A DNA stretch of 11,230 nucleotides from Chrysochromulina parva (lineage: Eukaryota; Haptophyta; Prymnesiales; Chrysochromulinaceae), in NCBI GenBank assembly GCA_002887195.1, contig PJAB01001963.1, positions 1-11,230 of the forward strand. Reading direction: 5' to 3'. Positions within the stretch are counted from its first letter, which is position 1. Each line of letters starts with the position of its first letter. This document shows, one piece after another, positions 7,541 through 11,230 of the stretch. Below the pieces are notes generated by a model. That model was not told the DNA's origin, made no database searches, and saw only the letters and a list, made by a program, of their open reading frames with translations. A program made the position numbers and the translations under genes.

Positions 7541-9827
7541 ATGGCAGCAGAGGCGGCCGCGATCGAGAACATCGCCGTGTACGCTCGGATCCGCTCGAGC
7601 TCCCAGCCCGCGGAGGCGAGCAGCGACGTGAGCGTCGTCGACGGTCAGCCGGACAAGGTACGTGCGAAGGACTTGCAATTCAACCTCGATCACGCGTTCG
7701 GCAGTGACGCCAAGCAGATTGAAGTGTTCAACGTGATTGGCGCGCCGCTCGTGCAGCGCATCACCGACGGATATAATGCGTGCATCATTGCCTATGGCCA
7801 GACTGGCAGCGGTAAGACGTACACGATGCTTGGTCCTGAGAACGCGAAGCTCGACGGCTCGGGTGGCGAGACGGCCGACCTGGGCATCGTCCCACGCGCA
7901 TGCCTGCAGCTCTTCAAGATGCTGCCCGCGGGCTACACGGTGACGACAAGCTACATGGAGGTCTACAATGACAACGTCAACGACCTCCTCACGGCCGACT
8001 ACACGAACAAGGAATACCTGCCGCTGCGCGAGACGGTGCCGGGCCACGTCGAGCCTGACGGCATCACGCGGCGGCAGGTCAAGAGCGCCTCGGACGTGAT
8101 GAAGGCGATCGCGCTCGGCGATAGCCGGCGCGTCGTCGCCGCCATGGCCATGAATCCTCGCTCGTCGCGCGGCCATGGCCTGATCGCCATCGAGACGTAC
8201 ACCGACAAGGGCACGTCGCACGGCCGGCTCTGCCTCGTCGACCTCGCCGGTGAGATTTTGCCCTGTGATTGCCACATGATGGAGACATGATGGCCACATG
8301 ATTGCCATCTGATTGTCATATGATTGTCATATGATTGCCAAAAGATTGCCAAACGATTGCGACGTGATTGCGACATGGTTGCCATATGATTGCGCTATAT
8401 GATTGCCCTCCGATGGACCTTAGGTATGGAGAGCTCCAAAAAGTCCGGAGCGGTCGACGTCTCGGGCCCGTCCGCGGCCAAAGCTCGCCAAGAGGAGGCG
8501 AAGCGCATCAACATGAGCCTTCTGGCCCTTTCGAATGTCGTCAATGCTCTCGCGTCCAAGGGCGCGATGAAGGTGCCCTTCCGAGACTCGAAGCTCACAC
8601 GGCTGCTGCAGAGCTCGCTAGCGGGCAACTGTAAGGCGGCCTTCGTGGTCATGCTGCGCGGCGAGAAGCAGAATGTCGAGGAGGCGACCCTCACCCTCCG
8701 CTTTGCTCAGGCGAGAGTGCCACCCACACTGAGTGCCACACTGACTGCCGCTGGTTGCCAGATTGAGTGCCAGATTCGAGTGACATCGATTGCGGACCCT
8801 CCGGTTTGGCGATCTGATGGCGATCTCTCGACCTCCGTGATTGCGGACCCTCCGGATTTCGCAGCGTGCCAAAGCGGTGGCCGCGACCGTGATGAGGAAT
8901 GAAGACTCCGTCAAGGCGAGGAGTACAGGGGCGGCCTTCCTCGCCGCCCAGAAGAAGCTCGAGGAAGAGCTGCAGGCGCAGCGCGCCGCGCTGAGCGCGT
9001 ACCAGGAGAAGCTCGCCAGCGCTGAAGGCGTGAAGGAGGCTATGAAGGCGAAGGTAGACACGCTGCTCTCGGAGATGCAGTCTCTGCAGCGCGATGCGGA
9101 CGACGCGAAGCGGCAGAGGCGTCAAGAGGCGCTACAGGACGAGACGGTGGCTATGTCGCAGGCGGCGCTTGAGAGGCGTGTGAAGGCGCTCGAGCAGCGC
9201 AACCGGTGCGTGGGGGGTGGTCCTTGATTGTGATCTGATTGAGGTCTGATTGAGGCCTGATGGAGCTCTGAGTGCATATGATTGCCTTCATCGGCGCACA
9301 GAGAGCTCGAAGAGGAGAATCGTCTGCTTCGTCAACGCGACATCATGCACCGGCTCATCGAGCTTGATCAGCTGGAGGCCGCGAGCGGCGACGGTGTGAA
9401 AGGCGGGCTCGGTGTGAACAAGGAGCAGCTCGCCACCTTCAACACGCCGTCGATGTCCGTGACGGGTGCCTTTGCAGTGCAGCTTGACCGCCAGATAGAA
9501 GAGAGCGAGGTCCGTCGCGAGGTGCGCCGAAAAGCGAGCGCTCAGCGATTGAGCAGTGGGCAAGCAACCGTTCCACAGCGGAGATGGTCTCTGCTGCGGA
9601 TGACCTTTCTATCCAAAAGGGCCAAGGGAAGAAGCGTGGCCCGGGGGAGCGGATTCGCAGCTGCGCGTGGCTCGTTGCGGCGCGTGAACCCGGCGCCCAA
9701 GCCGACAAAGAAGGTGCTCTCGCGTGAGGACCAGGCGACCATCAAGATCCAGGCTGTCTGGCGCGGCAAGATGGTGCGCGATGAGCTCGCGTTCGGGTAT
9801 GGCGACGAGCACGCGTACGGGTACTGA
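7541..9827 (+). CDS. Kinesin with N-terminal motor, coiled coil and C-terminal IQ motif (four exons)
   Basis: Exons 7541-8249, 8424-8710, 8865-9205 and 9302-9827 join to 620 residues. ATG 7541 has a strong context (GAAATGG), and the motor starts right after it with IENIAVYARIR; an in-frame ATG at 7478 would add 21 residues. The motor (about 8-340) has the P-loop GQTGSGKT (86-93), the switch I region NPRSSRGHG (205-213), the switch II DLAG-M-E (234-239) split by intron 1, the RINMSLLALSNVVNAL helix, FRDSKLTRLL, and the closing LRFAQRAK. Residues about 345-470 are Lys/Glu/Gln-rich and coiled-coil forming. TIKIQAVWRGKMVRDEL (592-608) is a complete IQ motif (IQxxxRGxxxR), which in other proteins binds calmodulin or light chains. 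Known role: ATP-driven movement along microtubules. Position 211 is Gly where kinesins usually have Ser (SSRSH). The subfamily cannot be assigned, and the stalk is short, about 280 residues after the motor. Confidence 0.93.
8250..8423 (+). other. Kinesin intron 1 (174 bp), made of an 11-bp tandem repeat
   Basis: The donor is GCCG|GTGAGA and the acceptor CCTTAG|GTATGG; it is phase 1 and interrupts the switch II DLAG/ME sequence. Its length is divisible by three, but in-frame TGA codons show it must be removed. Twelve 11-bp units in exact register fill 8266-8397, and after a 2-bp slip two more fill 8400-8421. The consensus is about TGATTGCCAYA. Confidence 0.92.
8266..8421 (+). repeat. 11-bp minisatellite, consensus about TGATTGCCAYA, about 14 units
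   Basis: Units start at 8266, 8277, 8288, 8299, 8310, 8321, 8332, 8343, 8354, 8365, 8376 and 8387, all exactly 11 bp apart. Two more start at 8400 and 8411. Positions 2-6 (GATTG) are the most constant and the last three vary. It lies wholly inside kinesin intron 1. Confidence 0.93.
8711..8864 (+). other. Kinesin intron 2 (154 bp), probably GC-AG
   Basis: The conserved motor end LRFAQ|RAKAV is restored exactly if the intron starts GCTCAG|GCGAGAG and ends TTCGCAG|CGTGCC, phase 0. A GT donor 6 bp downstream (GCGAGA|GTGCCA) would keep the frame but insert Ala-Arg into a conserved junction. The intron holds a 17-bp direct repeat, GATTGCGGACCCTCCGG, at 8788-8804 and 8839-8855. GGCGATCT occurs twice, 11 bp apart (8808, 8819). 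Confidence 0.8.
9206..9301 (+). other. Kinesin intron 3 (96 bp), with the same 11-bp repeat
   Basis: The donor is AACCG|GTGCGT and the acceptor GCACAG|AGAGCTC, phase 2. Splicing joins ALEQRN-R to ELEEENRLLRQ, which continues the coiled coil. Units TGATTGNNNNC start at 9225, 9236, 9247 and 9258 (11-bp spacing), with looser units at 9269 and 9279. The unit at 9279-9289, TGATTGCCTTC, is identical to one in the protease intron. Confidence 0.9.
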
Positions 9828-9997
9828 GAGGATAGGGGGCGATTTGGTGAGGACGGGGGGGATACGGTTACCGGTCTCGGAGAATATGCTTTTTCGGCCA
9901 GTTTTACTTTTAGGGGCCGGAATCCCGGGGCTGTTCGGCCTTCGCGCCCTGTGCCCGCTGCGTCGGCGTGCCGCGTCGTCCGCTCGGCCGCGCAACC
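9828..9997. other. Spacer between the kinesin and dioxygenase genes
   Basis: These 170 bp lie between a plus-strand stop and the next plus-strand start, so they must hold the kinesin 3' UTR and the next promoter. No clear TATA box, polyadenylation signal or RNA gene is seen. An in-frame upstream ATG at 9968 lies near the right end. Confidence 0.4.
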
Positions 9998-10828
9998 ATG
10001 GCAACGGGCGCTGGCTTACTTACGTTTGGCACGGACGAACGACAGACCGCGAGTGGCACGCGCTGGGCCTTTGCAGATGCGCGCTCGGTCGGATGGACCC
10101 AGCGCGGCTTGCTAGGTTGGAAAGGTCACCTGCAGAGTGGGCACGTGTCCGAGGATCCTCACACGCGAAGAGGCGGCCCGTTCCGTGTTTTGCAGCTCGG
10201 GCGCACGCCACCCGATGAGGGAAATCGCCTTTTAGAGGACTCGGTGATGGTCATGGACAATCTGCTAACGCTGCAAGAGTGTGCGACCATGATCGGTGCT
10301 GCGAATGCTTGGTGCGACCGTGAACCGTGGACCGGTGAGTCGCTGCGTCGCATGCAGTGCCACACGCGCGGCATCAACCTCGACGGCGAGGCCCACGCTC
10401 TGGCGCACATCATCCTGACGCGTGTGCTCTGGTTCGTCGAAAATCTCGAGCCAGAGCTCACGGCGGAGCTCTTTCCCAGGAAAGGTAAGCGCCATCTGGC
10501 TGACATGTCCTTCACGTTCAGCGGTCAGGAGCCCATGATCAATCGGTACACGACGGGCGGCATGTTCGACCCGCACCAGGACGGCCATGCGCTCACGGTG
10601 CTCGTGCCCCTATCGGCACCCGACATGGACTTTTCGGCAGGCGGCACCGCATTTTGGTCTGGCGAGGTCACATCTGACTCATCAGTTGCGAAGAGCTTTC
10701 CGCCCTCGCTGGTGATACGGCCACCCGCCGGGACCGGCATCTTCTGGCGCGGCCATATCACGCACGCCGGTCTGCCCATTAGGTCGGGCATGCGCCACGT
10801 GTTCGTGGCCAGCTTCGATCTAAGTTGA
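9998..10828 (+). CDS. Prolyl 4-hydroxylase-like 2-oxoglutarate/Fe(II) dioxygenase
   Basis: ATG 9998 sits in a near-perfect Kozak context (AACCATGG) and gives 276 residues; an in-frame ATG at 9968 would add ten. The C-terminal half is a 2OG-Fe(II) oxygenase jelly roll. INRYTTGGMFDPHQDG supplies the HxD iron pair (H193, D195). After LTVLVPLSAPDMDFSAGGTAFW come the distal iron His in ITHAGLP (H256) and, ten residues on, the 2-oxoglutarate-binding Arg in SGMRHVF (R266), the spacing of prolyl 4-hydroxylases. The N-terminal ~70 residues match nothing known to me. Known chemistry: hydroxylation of a protein or small-molecule substrate with O2 and 2-oxoglutarate, releasing succinate and CO2. The substrate cannot be deduced. 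No signal peptide or membrane segment is apparent, so it may be cytosolic or nuclear. A single exon covers it. Confidence 0.88.
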   Translation: MATGAGLLTFGTDERQTASGTRWAFADARSVGWTQRGLLGWKGHLQSGHVSEDPHTRRGGPFRVLQLGRTPPDEGNRLLEDSVMVMDNLLTLQECATMIGAANAWCDREPWTGESLRRMQCHTRGINLDGEAHALAHIILTRVLWFVENLEPELTAELFPRKGKRHLADMSFTFSGQEPMINRYTTGGMFDPHQDGHALTVLVPLSAPDMDFSAGGTAFWSGEVTSDSSVAKSFPPSLVIRPPAGTGIFWRGHITHAGLPIRSGMRHVFVASFDLS

Positions 10829-10839
10829 GCGAATGGAGA

Positions 10840-10857
10840 TCAAACGAGTGCGTTTGA
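10840..10857 (+). other. Perfect 7-bp stem, 4-nt loop hairpin just after the dioxygenase stop
   Basis: TCAAACG at 10840-10846, loop AGTG, then CGTTTGA at 10851-10857. It starts 12 bp after the TGA, so it lies in the presumed 3' UTR. A role in mRNA 3' processing or stability is only a guess. Confidence 0.5.
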
Positions 10858-10964
10858 GTGGATCATGTGTGAGTGGGTGAGAGCTTGGTGTGCGGAGTTA
10901 ACCGTGAGAGAGCCGTGGGAGTCACTGCGGCATGCTGCGGGGGCAACGGGAACCACTTTGAACC

Positions 10965-11004
10965 GACGGGTATACGAAACATGTGCCCTCGTCATATACC
11001 CGTC
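10965..11004. repeat. 10-bp inverted repeat with 20-nt spacer
   Basis: GACGGGTATA at 10965-10974 and its exact reverse complement TATACCCGTC at 10995-11004 could form a hairpin or a paired protein-binding site. The interval 10829-11084 otherwise shows no recognisable gene. Confidence 0.6.
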
Positions 11005-11084
11005 CGTGTTCAGGGCGCCGCGCCGTAGCAGTCCTAAGGGAGGCCAGTAGGCCAAACCTACCCGGGAATAATCTATTCACGCAG

Positions 11085-11230
11085 ACTTTTTCGAGGCGCT
11101 GTGAATGCATCGAGTACCTCTCCTCTGCCTACCGCTTCCTCTCCACTACACGCCCTGACGCCCCCCCCGGCGCTCCCTCCTCCTTTATCCCCGGCCGAGG
11201 CGCTGACGCCCTCTTCAACCTGGCCTCCAC
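11085..11230 (+). CDS. Possible coding exon running off the right edge
   Basis: The frame starting at 11085 is open to the window end and reads plausible protein, including CIEYLSSAYRFLSTTRPDA, then a Pro/Gly-rich turn and GADALFNLAS. It follows an acceptor-like CACGCAG (11079-11084). The same frame is open from 10962 with no ATG, so it would need an upstream exon or a non-obvious start. A Pro/Ala-rich frame on the same strand is also open near the end, so this assignment is uncertain. No family is recognised. Confidence 0.33.

Noticed and set aside
7127..8308. 393-codon minus-strand opening over the kinesin motor
   Set aside because: It is antisense to a clearly conserved kinesin motor exon and intron; its sequence is His/Arg/Asp-rich without a domain.
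8266..8421. 11-bp repeat read as a CRISPR array
   Set aside because: The units are 11 bp and contiguous with no spacers, and the array lies within a eukaryotic intron.
10840..10857. Rho-independent bacterial terminator
   Set aside because: No T-run follows, the stem is not GC-rich, and the window is eukaryotic.

Overview
The window looks like nuclear DNA of a GC-rich unicellular eukaryote, probably an alga. Reasons: spliced genes with short introns (about 90-175 bp), a kinesin, an FHA-domain gene, a nardilysin-type M16 protease and Kozak-like starts. No Shine-Dalgarno sites or operons are seen. The lineage (haptophyte, pelagophyte or other) cannot be fixed from this sequence alone.

Layout, left to right. 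(1) 1-108, minus: the first 36 codons of a gene that runs off the left edge. It is divergent from (2) 297-1097, plus: a small multi-pass membrane protein whose reading frame ends inside a 17-bp tandem repeat. That repeat may be the start of an intron leading to a terminal exon at 1195-1488. (3) 1567-5423, minus: a complete two-exon nardilysin/insulin-degrading-enzyme-like M16 metalloprotease with a leader, an acidic insertion and low-complexity loops. (4) 5758-6421, minus: an FHA-domain gene in tandem with (3), split by a perfect 35-bp triplication that shifts the frame. (5) About 6430-7540: no confident gene, although weak exon-like stretches exist. (6) 7541-9827, plus: a four-exon N-terminal-motor kinesin with a coiled coil and a C-terminal IQ motif. 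(7) 9998-10828, plus: a prolyl-4-hydroxylase-like 2-oxoglutarate/Fe(II) dioxygenase, followed by two hairpins. (8) 11085 to the right edge: a possible coding exon.

The most unusual signal is in the introns. Kinesin introns 1 and 3 are built largely from an 11-bp tandem unit close to TGATTGCCAYA (about 14 and 6 units). The single M16 intron, in a different gene on the opposite strand, carries the same motif in the sense orientation, including an 11-mer identical to one in kinesin intron 3. Kinesin intron 2 has related repeats and is best modelled as a GC-AG intron. The genes show no shared pathway; they look like ordinary neighbouring nuclear genes, with kinesin and IQ-mediated calmodulin control, proteolysis, FHA phosphopeptide binding and hydroxylation each acting independently.
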